From the NCBI RefSeq assembly GCF_900167115.1, contig NZ_FUXZ01000006.1, positions 1 to 64,000 on the forward strand: a DNA stretch of 64,000 nucleotides, read 5' to 3'. The DNA is from Eubacterium uniforme (GTDB lineage Bacteria; Bacillota; Clostridia; Lachnospirales; Lachnospiraceae). Below are positions 37,186 to 45,592 of this stretch, one piece after another (the first letter of the stretch is position 1; each line of letters begins with the position of its first letter). A program made the translations under genes and the position numbers. The notes under the pieces were generated by a model, which did not search any database, was not told where the DNA came from, and saw nothing but the letters and a program-made list of their open reading frames with translations.

Positions 37186-37731
37186 TTAAAATGCGCGCAT
37201 CATTAAGGTTTTACCTTCTGTTTTAAGCCATTTCTCAGCAATTTTATAATCAGGCATTTCGCTTCTAACCAAACTCCAAAATTCCTTTGAATGATTCATA
37301 TGTATTCTATGGCAAAGTTCATGTATTATTACATAATCTCTTACATAATCAGGGGCTTCCATAAGCAAACAATTAAAATTCAAATTTCCCTTAGCTGAGC
37401 AACTTCCCCATCTAGTTTTTTGATTTCTTATTGTAATTCTCCCATAAGAAACACCTATATTCTTTGCGTATTTTTCAACTAACTTTGGGAAAATTTCTAA
37501 CGCCCTACTGGCCATATTATTTATATCTTCATATGTAAATCTATCAAGTTTTTCATACTCTTCATTTATTTTTCGTTGTCTATTTATAGCCTTTATTATC
37601 CACTCTTCATGTTCTTTTATAAATTCATTAATCGCTTTATTTGACATGCGAAGTGGAGCCTTAACTATAACATTTTCATTTCTATCTACAGAAATTGCAA
37701 TCGTCTTTCTCTTACTCTTTATTATTTCCAA
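37186..37731 (-). CDS. YgjP-like zinc metallopeptidase (DUF45/M48-like)
   Basis: 181 residues. Gluzincin motif HELCHRIHMNHSKEFW near residue 140 gives HExxH plus the NHS...FW signature of the YgjP/WLM family. RWGSCS at about 110 is also diagnostic. Intracellular, function unclear; in E. coli the homologue is linked to DNA repair or restriction contexts in annotation only. Its start overlaps maf by ten bases, so it is coupled. Confidence 0.88.
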   Translation of the reverse strand: MEIIKSKRKTIAISVDRNENVIVKAPLRMSNKAINEFIKEHEEWIIKAINRQRKINEEYEKLDRFTYEDINNMASRALEIFPKLVEKYAKNIGVSYGRITIRNQKTRWGSCSAKGNLNFNCLLMEAPDYVRDYVIIHELCHRIHMNHSKEFWSLVRSEMPDYKIAEKWLKTEGKTLMMRAF

Positions 37732-38354
37732 TTTAACAAACCATCCAAATGTCTATATATTTCATTAACAGGTAATCCAACTACATTAAAATAATCACCA
37801 TCAATCTTTCTAATGTGTTTAGAGAATACTCCCTGTATGCCGTAGCTACCGGCCTTATCCAAAGGATCACCAGTTGCAACATAATCAGCAATTTCCTTAT
37901 CTGTAATATCATCAACGTATACATCAGTTTTAGAGTAGAATTTCTGGATGAGTAAATCCCCAATTCTTGAAGCACTATCAACTTCTTCGTCTACATTACT
38001 AATCAAGCAAACACCTGTATAAACCTGATGTTTCTTACCTGCTAGCGATCTAATCATCTTCGTAGCATCTTCTTCATCCTTAGGCTTTCCTAAAACCTTG
38101 CCATCATTATAAACTATAGTATCAGCACCTATAACTAATAATTCGTTTTCCTCTGAAGCATTAGCATTTGCTGTAGATTTAATCATCTCTACAACATCCA
38201 TAGCCTTAATAAAAGCTAGTTCTTTCACATATTCCTCAACATTTGTAAACTCTATATTCTCTTCAACTGTTGAAGGTATAACCTCAAATTCTGAATATAT
38301 ATTACCAAGTAATTCCTTTCTTCTTGGTGATGCCGATGCTAAAACAACTCTCAT
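37722..38354 (-). CDS. maf: Maf/YhdE nucleoside triphosphate pyrophosphatase
   Basis: 210 residues from ATG 38354, which has GGAGG five bases upstream; a longer in-frame start would add 12 residues before the motif. N-terminal LASASPRRKELL, catalytic GADTIV near 80, GKPKDEEDA and the SYGIQG segment. Hydrolyses dTTP/UTP or modified pyrimidine nucleotides and influences septum formation when overproduced. First gene of the Maf-YgjP-AAA-YlmH operon. Confidence 0.93.
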   Translation of the reverse strand: MRVVLASASPRRKELLGNIYSEFEVIPSTVEENIEFTNVEEYVKELAFIKAMDVVEMIKSTANANASEENELLVIGADTIVYNDGKVLGKPKDEEDATKMIRSLAGKKHQVYTGVCLISNVDEEVDSASRIGDLLIQKFYSKTDVYVDDITDKEIADYVATGDPLDKAGSYGIQGVFSKHIRKIDGDYFNVVGLPVNEIYRHLDGLLNWK

Positions 38355-38475
38355 TTTAAGCCTCCAAATTCTCTTTACGTTCTTCATCAATCACTCCCTA
38401 TTATAACACTTTCTTGCTAAATACCATATATTATGATATAAAAAGATTATATTTATATAAGGGGATTTACGGTAT

Positions 38476-39246
38476 ATGAAAAGATTTTTAAAAATATTAG
38501 GAACGTTATTTACAATATACGTATTCTGCATGATTTTATATGTAGTTTCCGGACTAACACGTTGCTCATATGGCATAATAAAAACTGCGCATGAAGCTTC
38601 GTATTTACCAAGTGAAAAAGCATGTGAAGAAGAATTACAGAAGTACCTAAGCGATAGATACCATGAAGACTTCATAATACCAGATAACGCAACAACACTG
38701 CAAAAAGGCAAACACTACTATCGAATAGTACGTTTTCAATTAAAGAATGATAACAGTGATACACCAAAAACATACGAAGCATATGTTACATATACATCAA
38801 AAAAAGATTCTACTCCAATTATAGTTTGTGATAATTATTATATAGCTAAAGTTGAACCTATTTTAAAGGAATATCTAGATGAACAATATGGTCAAAAAGC
38901 AACTAAGCTTAATCTTCTAGGACAGATTGATTGTGCAGAAGGATTTGCTGCAGAAGTTCCTATTATAAAAACACCTGAAGAAGCCGAAGAATTTATACAA
39001 AAATATAAAATAGATTTTACTTACATCATTTTTAATAGGACAGATGCAGAGCAATTAAAAGAAAATATTAACAGTACATTTTCACAATACTCTGATGATT
39101 ATGTACAAATTAGAATCATCTCTGGTTATAGCGATGATATACAAAATGAAATAGATAATTCATTAAAACTCGGCGAAGAAATCAAAGTACCAACAGCAAG
39201 TTCTAGCTATGACGAAACTGTTATTAAATCTGATATTTATAAATAA
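38476..39246 (+). CDS. Hypothetical protein with N-terminal membrane anchor
   Basis: 256 residues. One N-terminal hydrophobic helix at about 5-27 is followed by a soluble, mixed alpha/beta-looking region that starts TRCSYGIIKTAHEASYLPSE. There is no recognised domain. AAGGGG stands about ten bases before the ATG. Probably anchored facing outward. Divergent from maf and ended by a strong hairpin. Confidence 0.6.
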   Translation: MKRFLKILGTLFTIYVFCMILYVVSGLTRCSYGIIKTAHEASYLPSEKACEEELQKYLSDRYHEDFIIPDNATTLQKGKHYYRIVRFQLKNDNSDTPKTYEAYVTYTSKKDSTPIIVCDNYYIAKVEPILKEYLDEQYGQKATKLNLLGQIDCAEGFAAEVPIIKTPEEAEEFIQKYKIDFTYIIFNRTDAEQLKENINSTFSQYSDDYVQIRIISGYSDDIQNEIDNSLKLGEEIKVPTASSSYDETVIKSDIYK

Positions 39247-39248
39247 AG

Positions 39249-39300
39249 CAAAAGACCTCTAATCATTAGAATTAATCTTCTAATAATTTGAGGTCTTTTG
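39249..39300. terminator. Bidirectional terminator
   Basis: An 11-bp stem CAAAAGACCTC (39249-39259) / GAGGTCTTTTG (39290-39300), with a second inner AT-rich pairing, lies between convergent genes. Confidence 0.8.
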
Positions 39301-39313
39301 TATTAACTATACA

Positions 39314-39985
39314 CTACATTAACTTTTTAATAGTATATCTATATCCCTTACATTTTGCTTTCTTTAAACGTAACTTCATATTCTTGATGCATTCACTTGA
39401 ATATATAATAGTCATTTTGCTATTACCCTTTTTATAGAATGCCTTCTTTCCATATCTTAATGAAACCAAAGAATAAATATATACCTTCTTAAGTTTTTTA
39501 CAATTGTAAAAAGCCTTAGCTCCAATCTTTTTCAAATAAACAGACTTTATTCTCACCTGTCTAATCTTCTTATTATTCTTAAATGCATTCTTTCCGATTG
39601 AACGAACAAAATACTTAAATCCGTCTATTTTAACTGTATCCTTAATTACAACTTTTCTTACAGACTTTTTCTTAAGTCTAATAACTTCAACGCTACCTTC
39701 ACCGAAAGTCCCTGTATTTGCTCGTTTAGTTATTTTGAAATTAAGAACACCATCAGAAATCTTCTTTCCTTTTTTAGGTCCATACTTAACCTCTTTGTTT
39801 GTTTTTTCTGATTCAGTATTAACATTATCTTCATCATCTTTTCTAATATGAATAATATCGTTAGCATCACTCCCAACATATGCTCCTAATTCATCAGCAA
39901 ATGCATTCTCACTCTGTAAACTCATAAAAGAAAAAGCCGAAATGCTAAAATATATAATTCCCTTTTTTAACAATTTTAACTTCAT
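39314..39985 (-). CDS. Short secreted BspA-like leucine-rich repeat protein
   Basis: 223 residues. The signal peptide ends near ENAFADE. After a linker comes a single C-terminal module like that of the large paralogues at 41.5-53.9 kb: KKGKKISDGVLNFKI, LKKKSVRKVVIK, FVRSIGKNAFKNNKKIRQV and AKAFYNCKKLKKVYI. It is very lysine-rich. It lacks the beta-helix-like core and Ig-like module. May be an ancestral or reduced member that marks the C-terminal module as an independent unit for secretion or wall binding. Confidence 0.7.
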   Translation of the reverse strand: MKLKLLKKGIIYFSISAFSFMSLQSENAFADELGAYVGSDANDIIHIRKDDEDNVNTESEKTNKEVKYGPKKGKKISDGVLNFKITKRANTGTFGEGSVEVIRLKKKSVRKVVIKDTVKIDGFKYFVRSIGKNAFKNNKKIRQVRIKSVYLKKIGAKAFYNCKKLKKVYIYSLVSLRYGKKAFYKKGNSKMTIIYSSECIKNMKLRLKKAKCKGYRYTIKKLM

Positions 39986-40057
39986 CCATTCTTCCTCTCA
40001 TCCTTAGTATATTTACCCCCACACAATTTGATATTATATCATAAATAATTATAATTT

Positions 40058-40324
40058 CTAGGCTTTTTCAAACCTATATTTCTGCTTAATATCAGGATAC
40101 TTGTTCCTATCAACCTCACTTATAAACATATCATATGGTCTTGCGCACATAAACTCCTTATCATATAAAGCCTTATACACTATAAGTTTTTCCTTAGTTT
40201 CAGTATGTTCTGCAATTCCAACAATCTCATATAGATACATATTTGTTTTTAATTCTTCATCTGATAATGTTTCCCTTTTAAAATGTTTTACAACATCACC
40301 AGGATTAAAATTTCTATCACACAT
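40058..40324 (-). CDS. DUF1653 protein
   Basis: 88 residues. Starts with a VVKHFKRE pattern, then YEIVGIAEHTETKEKLIVYKALY and a MFISEVDR segment, the typical small beta-barrel-like DUF1653 layout. Cytoplasmic; function unknown. RBS is weak. Confidence 0.8.
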   Translation of the reverse strand: MCDRNFNPGDVVKHFKRETLSDEELKTNMYLYEIVGIAEHTETKEKLIVYKALYDKEFMCARPYDMFISEVDRNKYPDIKQKYRFEKA

Positions 40325-40382
40325 AAATAATGTCCTTTCACATAATCTTTGATTTTAATCAATAAAGATTTTAATCTACAAT

Positions 40383-40793
40383 TTAAATAATTATTCCTTC
40401 TAAATGATCACACTCATGCTGAATAATCTGAGCCACATAACCCGTAAACTTCTGGCTTTTCTTTTCAAAATTCTTATTATAATACTCAACTAAGATTTCT
40501 TCATATCTCTTGGTTTTTCTTTCACCATCAAGTGAAAGGCAACCTTCCTCTGTTTCGTATTCACCCTTCTTACCAACTATAACAGGATTAATCATAACCA
40601 TATTAGCGAATCCTAAAGACACAATTATAATTCTCTTATTATATCCAATCATATTTGCTGCCAAACCAACGCAGTTGTCAGTATTTGCTCGTAGTGTATC
40701 CTCTAAATCAGTAATAATCTGCTTATCATCCTTTGTAGCTTCTATTGATTTTTTCTTAAGAAACATAACGTTTCTAACTATCTTTTTTACCAT
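40383..40793 (-). CDS. Peptide deformylase-like protein with altered motif I
   Basis: 136 residues, shorter than standard Def. Motif II EGCLSLDG with metal-binding Cys and motif III QHECDHLEG with HExxH are intact, so metal binding and catalysis are plausible. Motif I reads VGLAANMIG, lacking the usual Gln of GLAAxQ, which normally stabilises the oxyanion. Such short forms occur as secondary deformylases in Clostridia. No fmt gene is nearby, so a specialised role is possible. Confidence 0.8.
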   Translation of the reverse strand: MVKKIVRNVMFLKKKSIEATKDDKQIITDLEDTLRANTDNCVGLAANMIGYNKRIIIVSLGFANMVMINPVIVGKKGEYETEEGCLSLDGERKTKRYEEILVEYYNKNFEKKSQKFTGYVAQIIQHECDHLEGIII

Positions 40794-40848
40794 ACCCTGC
40801 TCCTTATATTTTTATAGTCATTTTCTACAAAATATTATAATCCATGCA

Positions 40849-41490
40849 TTAAATACATTCAAGCAAGCTTTCAGTACTTTCCTCTAAAGATGTTTCACCA
40901 TTTCTAATCTTCTTTCCAAGTTCAGTCTCAAAACTTTCATACTTCTTGTTTATGTATCCTTCAATTCTGCCATCTTCAATAATCTGAGCGGCCTTAAGCA
41001 AACCATAAGCAAATGAATCCATACCAAGAATAAATCCATGGAACATATCTTCATATGTATTGCTTGGTCTACGGTTCTTAGAATCAAAATTGATACCTAC
41101 AGGAAGTCCTCCATTTTTAACAATTTCATACATTTCAAGTGTTGTATCATATACATTACTTGGGAAGCAATCAGTATCCCAACCAAGCATTACATCACCC
41201 TGATTTGCATCAATTGAACCAAGCATATCATTAATTCGACTCATACGTAATTCATGCTGGAAAGTATGACCAGCTAATGTTGCATGATTTGCTTCAATAT
41301 TCATCTTAAATTCTTTATCCAAACCATATTCCTTTAAGAAACCAATTGCAGTAGCTGCATCATAATCATACTGATGTTTCATAGGTTCCTTTGGCTTAGG
41401 TTCAATTAAGAATGTTCCATTAAAACCAATCTTTCTACCATAATCTCTAGCCATCTTCATAAGGTTTGCACTTAAGGAATATTTTTTCTC
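40849..41490 (-). pseudogene. xylA: Xylose isomerase remnant (C-terminal half of xylA)
   Basis: About 210 residues strongly like XylA from roughly position 205 to the end (full length about 440). [50 protein letters not shown] and [11 protein letters not shown] are intact and carry most metal ligands. The N-terminal half, with the catalytic HDxD histidine and the substrate pocket, is missing. The frame upstream enters a hairpin and then the 3' end of a surface-protein gene, so homology stops abruptly at about 41490. The clean join suggests a recombination or insertion at the edge of the surface-protein array. Not functional. Confidence 0.85.
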
Positions 41491-41499
41491 AATAAAACA

Positions 41500-41525
41500 C
41501 CTCTCAGAGTCAAAACTCTGAGAGG
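41500..41525 (-). terminator. Hairpin of the CCTCTCAGAG family at the xylA break point
   Basis: A perfect 11-bp stem (CCTCTCAGAGT / ACTCTGAGAGG, loop CAAA). One of seven related hairpins in 41.5-56.2 kb. Serves as terminator for the surface protein gene ending at 41533. Confidence 0.75.
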
Positions 41526-41532
41526 TTATCAA

Positions 41533-43440
41533 TTACTTCACTATTCCTTTAAATCCAGCCTTCTTAATCTTCTTAGCATAAACTTTCTTCTTTGCCTTAG
41601 GTACCTTAATTACACAAATTTTCTTAACACCCTTAAATGTACCCTTAACAAACTTCTTAATTTTCTTAGATTTTATCGTAATACTTTTAAGTTTCTTACA
41701 ACCAGCAAATGCTCCCTTACTAATCTTAGATACATTCTTACCAATCACAATAGACTTAAGCTTCTTACCATTCTTAAATGCCTTCTTACCAATGGCAGTT
41801 ACTTTATACTTAACGCCCTCATAAATTAGTACTGATTTGATACTAACTTTCTTTAAAGACTTTTTCTTAAGACCAACAACTGTTACTTTACCAACAGTTT
41901 TACCATCTAATGTACCTTCTTTAGTAACTTTATATATAAGTTTGCCATCAGTAATACTACTAACACCCTTTATATCATTAGCAGATTCGTTTTTAGTCTT
42001 ATCATCAATATCCTTACCGTTTATAGTTTTTACGATCTTAAAAGTAACTTTCTTACTACCAGTAAATACACCTATACCTTTAATAATAACCTTCGCAGTT
42101 CCAACTTTTTTGTTATCAACATATGTAACAGTATAGTCCACACCTTCTTCTAATTTATCAATAATAACTTTAGGTGTTTTAACCTTACCATCATATTTGT
42201 ATACGTCTTTTTCTAACTTAACATCAATCTTTGAAATATTGTTATTAGCCTTTAAAACTGCATCTTTTATAATGTCATATCTCCCCTCACTAGCATATAC
42301 CGGTTCAAGTTTAGTAAGCACATTATCACCACCAGTAATAATAATTTTACCATCCGTATTCTCTATATCATTACATTTTATTGCAATAATTTTCTCATAG
42401 TTAGTTATCTCAGAATCTCCTGAATAATTAATTAAAACTCTACCACCAGTCATTTCAATTTTTCCAGCAACTATTGCATTAAAATAATAATTACCAACAT
42501 TCAAAAAATTATTCACGCAAATATTACCAGATTTAATAGTCAACTTTCCTATTTCATCTGAATCATAACTAGTTGTTATAATATGCGAATCAATACTTTC
42601 TACATTAATTGTAGGACCGTCAAATATAATATCACATCCACCACTAACAAGTAGACCATTTTGTATTAGTAAATGTCCATCACCTACACTAAACTTAACA
42701 TTTAATACTCCATCACCAATAACATTTATATTACAATGACCCTTTACATTAAATAAAATTGATGGTCCTTCAGAATATGTAACATTATTTACACCTGATA
42801 TTTTTATATTAAAAGTCGGAAAATCAACCATATCCTTTTCATCTACAAAAAATTCCCATGAAGAATCAATACTAATCTCACCATCACCATTATAATTATT
42901 TAACTCTAATGTATACGTATTCTTATCATACGATAATCCATCTTTATATTCCCCATCAACTGTATCTCCGCTTTTCTTTTCAGATACATAAAACCCGTTA
43001 CGTTTATTTGGATTAACATAGTATTTATACGAAATTTTAACTTGTGCCTCAAGTTTTTCGCATGTTGCCTCTTTTTTCACAACCATGTAATAATCATTTT
43101 CACCGCTTAAAAACACTAGTATTCCATCACTACTATAATGACTAATATCCGTTAAATCACATATAAATTCCATATCACTATTGTATAAAGTAGCGTAAGC
43201 TGCGCGATTACCAGCACCAACTTCTGCAGCATACAAAAACATATTGTACACACCAGATGTTTCGGGGGAAATTTTATAAGTCACATCAGATTCACCACTC
43301 ACTTTAACAATTTTATCCAAAGATGGATAATCTAAAATCTTCTGTTCATCTGCATATGCCTTACTACTTATTCCTACCTCAAAAAATCCAAACATACACA
43401 AAAGCATAATAACCTTACAAATTAATTCCTTCACTCTCAT
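41533..43440 (-). CDS. Secreted surface protein, beta-helix-like core, Ig-like module and BspA-type C-terminus (paralogue 1)
   Basis: 635 residues from ATG 43440 after AGGAGGTTTAAG; an in-frame start eight codons earlier precedes that site. Signal peptide ends near KAYADE. Residues 30-150 form a first beta-rich domain. About 165-390 is a series of short beta-strand turns (INVIGDGVLNVKF, IIFDGPTINVE, GKLTIKSGNI, MTGGRVLIN) like polysaccharide-binding beta-helices. An Ig-like module (YDGKVKTPKV ... VGTAKVIIKGIGVFTGSKKV) covers about 405-470. The last 140 residues hold BspA-type repeats (AIGKKAFKNGKKLKSIVIG) and a poly-basic tail. Last gene of the array, next to the xylA remnant. Confidence 0.75.
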   Translation of the reverse strand: MRVKELICKVIMLLCMFGFFEVGISSKAYADEQKILDYPSLDKIVKVSGESDVTYKISPETSGVYNMFLYAAEVGAGNRAAYATLYNSDMEFICDLTDISHYSSDGILVFLSGENDYYMVVKKEATCEKLEAQVKISYKYYVNPNKRNGFYVSEKKSGDTVDGEYKDGLSYDKNTYTLELNNYNGDGEISIDSSWEFFVDEKDMVDFPTFNIKISGVNNVTYSEGPSILFNVKGHCNINVIGDGVLNVKFSVGDGHLLIQNGLLVSGGCDIIFDGPTINVESIDSHIITTSYDSDEIGKLTIKSGNICVNNFLNVGNYYFNAIVAGKIEMTGGRVLINYSGDSEITNYEKIIAIKCNDIENTDGKIIITGGDNVLTKLEPVYASEGRYDIIKDAVLKANNNISKIDVKLEKDVYKYDGKVKTPKVIIDKLEEGVDYTVTYVDNKKVGTAKVIIKGIGVFTGSKKVTFKIVKTINGKDIDDKTKNESANDIKGVSSITDGKLIYKVTKEGTLDGKTVGKVTVVGLKKKSLKKVSIKSVLIYEGVKYKVTAIGKKAFKNGKKLKSIVIGKNVSKISKGAFAGCKKLKSITIKSKKIKKFVKGTFKGVKKICVIKVPKAKKKVYAKKIKKAGFKGIVK

Positions 43441-43500
43441 CTTAAACCTCCTAGTTTTTCTCAAACATTTCTATTATTCCACATTTTCAATATAAAATAT

Positions 43501-43527
43501 CCCCTCAGAGCCACAACTCTGAGAGGC
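43501..43527 (-). terminator. Hairpin of the CCCCTCAGAG family between paralogues 1 and 2
   Basis: CCCCTCAGAG (43501-43510) pairs with CTCTGAGAGG (43518-43527) with one mismatch. It ends the paralogue 2 transcript, whose stop is at 43534. Confidence 0.65.
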
Positions 43528-43533
43528 TATAAA

Positions 43534-45576
43534 CTACTTAATTATACCTTTAAATCCAGCCTTCTTAATCTTCTTAGTATAAGCTTTCTTCTTAGCCTTA
43601 GCTACCTTAATCACACAAGTATTCTTAACTCCCTTAAATGTCCCCTTAGCAAACTTCTTAATCTTCTTTGACTTTATCTTTATACTCTTAAGCTTCTTAC
43701 AACCAGCAAATGCTCCCTTACTAATCTTAGATACATTCTTACCAATCACAATAGACTTAAGCTTCTTACCATTCTTAAAAGCTTTCTTACCTATAGCAGT
43801 TACTTTATACTTAACTCCCTCATAAATTAGTACTGATTTGATACTAACTTTCTTTAATGACTTTTTCTTAAGACCAACAACTGTTACTTTACCAACTTTC
43901 TTACCATCTAATGTACCAGTCTTAATCACCTTATAAATAAGCTTACCATCCGTTATTTTGGATCCTTTCTTAAGTCCTGTAATCACATCACTAGTATTTA
44001 GTACTTTATCATTCTTCTTAGGTCTAAATGAACTAACATCATAACTACTTGTCTTTGTCAATTTAACATTCTTCATGTTAACATTAAATTTCTTTGTGTC
44101 CTTACCTTTAGCAAATACTACAAAATCATTTACATTTTCAGGTGCCATACCTTCATCCTTAAATAACTTTAAGAATGATTCATCTCCTAAAAGAATAATA
44201 TCTAACTTATTAATTTCACATTCCTCACTTGCATATATTACTTTATTTAAAAATCTCTCTTTAGTTACATTTTGAATATTATCCGGCTTCTTTTCATACT
44301 CTACCAATAGAGCTCCACCATCTATTTTTATTTTTTCTCCTGTAAATACATCAGCATATCCTGCATATCCGCTCCAAGAATAATCATAAACAGTATGATA
44401 TAGTTTTACATATATATAACCAGCTTTATAATTCAACTCTTTCGTTGCAAAAATAGCAGATAAATTATGAGCAACAATATTAAAATCTGTACCATTCAAA
44501 TTACAATTATCTATATCCATCGCATGTGTATAATTACCAGCTGTTTTAGTATCAGAATATGAATATCCAAAATAATTACTTTCAGAAGTATAATCAATAT
44601 TTACCTCTCCACCATTAAAGTATGCATTAATTGCTCTAATACGACCTATTAAATTTATACTACCAGATTTAACATATAAATTATTCAAAGCATAAATGGT
44701 ATCAGTTTTAATAGTTGGTCCATCAATTATAATATCTTTATCACTTTTAATTCCGCAACCATATTCATAGCTATATGTGTTTTCATCTATCGCTAAGACT
44801 TCTAATTCTCCATCACCTTCAAATTTAAGAGAAAGTCCTTCACCAGCAAATGAATAATATGTGTAGTATTCATAAGTTTTATCACTTATCTTATTCTTTC
44901 CCTTTACTATTATTTTAATAGTAAAATCTTCTTTAGAAAAATCTTTCGTATCAAAAACATATCCACCATTATCCAAAGAAAATTTAAATCCTAAACCTTC
45001 ATAATTTTCAAGGTTCAAAGTTCTACTCTTAGGATCATACTCTGCACCCTTATACATATTTATTCTTTCAGTTTTTCTATTATTACAAAGAATCTCAGGT
45101 TTAAAATTATTATTCCCTAAATAATTAAAAGTAATATTTACATTATATGAATTATCATCATTATTAAGTATTGGAATATAATATGTTTTTCCTCTTACAC
45201 AATGCATTTTTTCAATAACATTATTTTTTCCAAAATAACAAAATTTTTGAAGACAATCACTTTCAGCATTCATAAAACAATATTGTATACTATAATCACT
45301 ACTACCACTAGTAATATTTGCTGAAAAAGTAATGTCATACTCACCAGTTTCTTCTGGTTTAAATCTAATCAAATAATTAGCTTCAACTTTACATTCATCG
45401 TATTTTTTGAAACCATCTTTATTTGTTGTAATTTTTGTTGTACATTCTTTATTAATTTCAGTATCCGCACCAACGTCATAAGCATACGCAAATTCACTCC
45501 AAACATTTGAAGCAACAATAACTGCAATTGCACATACAACTATCAACAATAATTTTTTAAGGCTATTATTTTTCAT
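43534..45576 (-). CDS. Secreted surface protein of the array (paralogue 2), no Ig-like module
   Basis: 680 residues from the ATG at 45576 (GGAGGG five bases upstream); a TTG four codons earlier overlaps that site. Signal peptide, then a longer and more divergent beta-strand core rich in Tyr, Asn and Asp (for example SSESDC-like Cys pairs and NIIDGPTIKTDTIYAL). The YDGKAKTPKV-type Ig-like module present in the others is absent. The lysine-rich C-terminus from LKKGSKITDGKLIYKV onward is almost identical to paralogue 1. Four bases follow the stop of paralogue 3, so 3 and 2 form an operon. Confidence 0.72.
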   Translation of the reverse strand: MKNNSLKKLLLIVVCAIAVIVASNVWSEFAYAYDVGADTEINKECTTKITTNKDGFKKYDECKVEANYLIRFKPEETGEYDITFSANITSGSSDYSIQYCFMNAESDCLQKFCYFGKNNVIEKMHCVRGKTYYIPILNNDDNSYNVNITFNYLGNNNFKPEILCNNRKTERINMYKGAEYDPKSRTLNLENYEGLGFKFSLDNGGYVFDTKDFSKEDFTIKIIVKGKNKISDKTYEYYTYYSFAGEGLSLKFEGDGELEVLAIDENTYSYEYGCGIKSDKDIIIDGPTIKTDTIYALNNLYVKSGSINLIGRIRAINAYFNGGEVNIDYTSESNYFGYSYSDTKTAGNYTHAMDIDNCNLNGTDFNIVAHNLSAIFATKELNYKAGYIYVKLYHTVYDYSWSGYAGYADVFTGEKIKIDGGALLVEYEKKPDNIQNVTKERFLNKVIYASEECEINKLDIILLGDESFLKLFKDEGMAPENVNDFVVFAKGKDTKKFNVNMKNVKLTKTSSYDVSSFRPKKNDKVLNTSDVITGLKKGSKITDGKLIYKVIKTGTLDGKKVGKVTVVGLKKKSLKKVSIKSVLIYEGVKYKVTAIGKKAFKNGKKLKSIVIGKNVSKISKGAFAGCKKLKSIKIKSKKIKKFAKGTFKGVKNTCVIKVAKAKKKAYTKKIKKAGFKGIIK

Positions 45577-45592
45577 TATTCCCTCCAATAAA

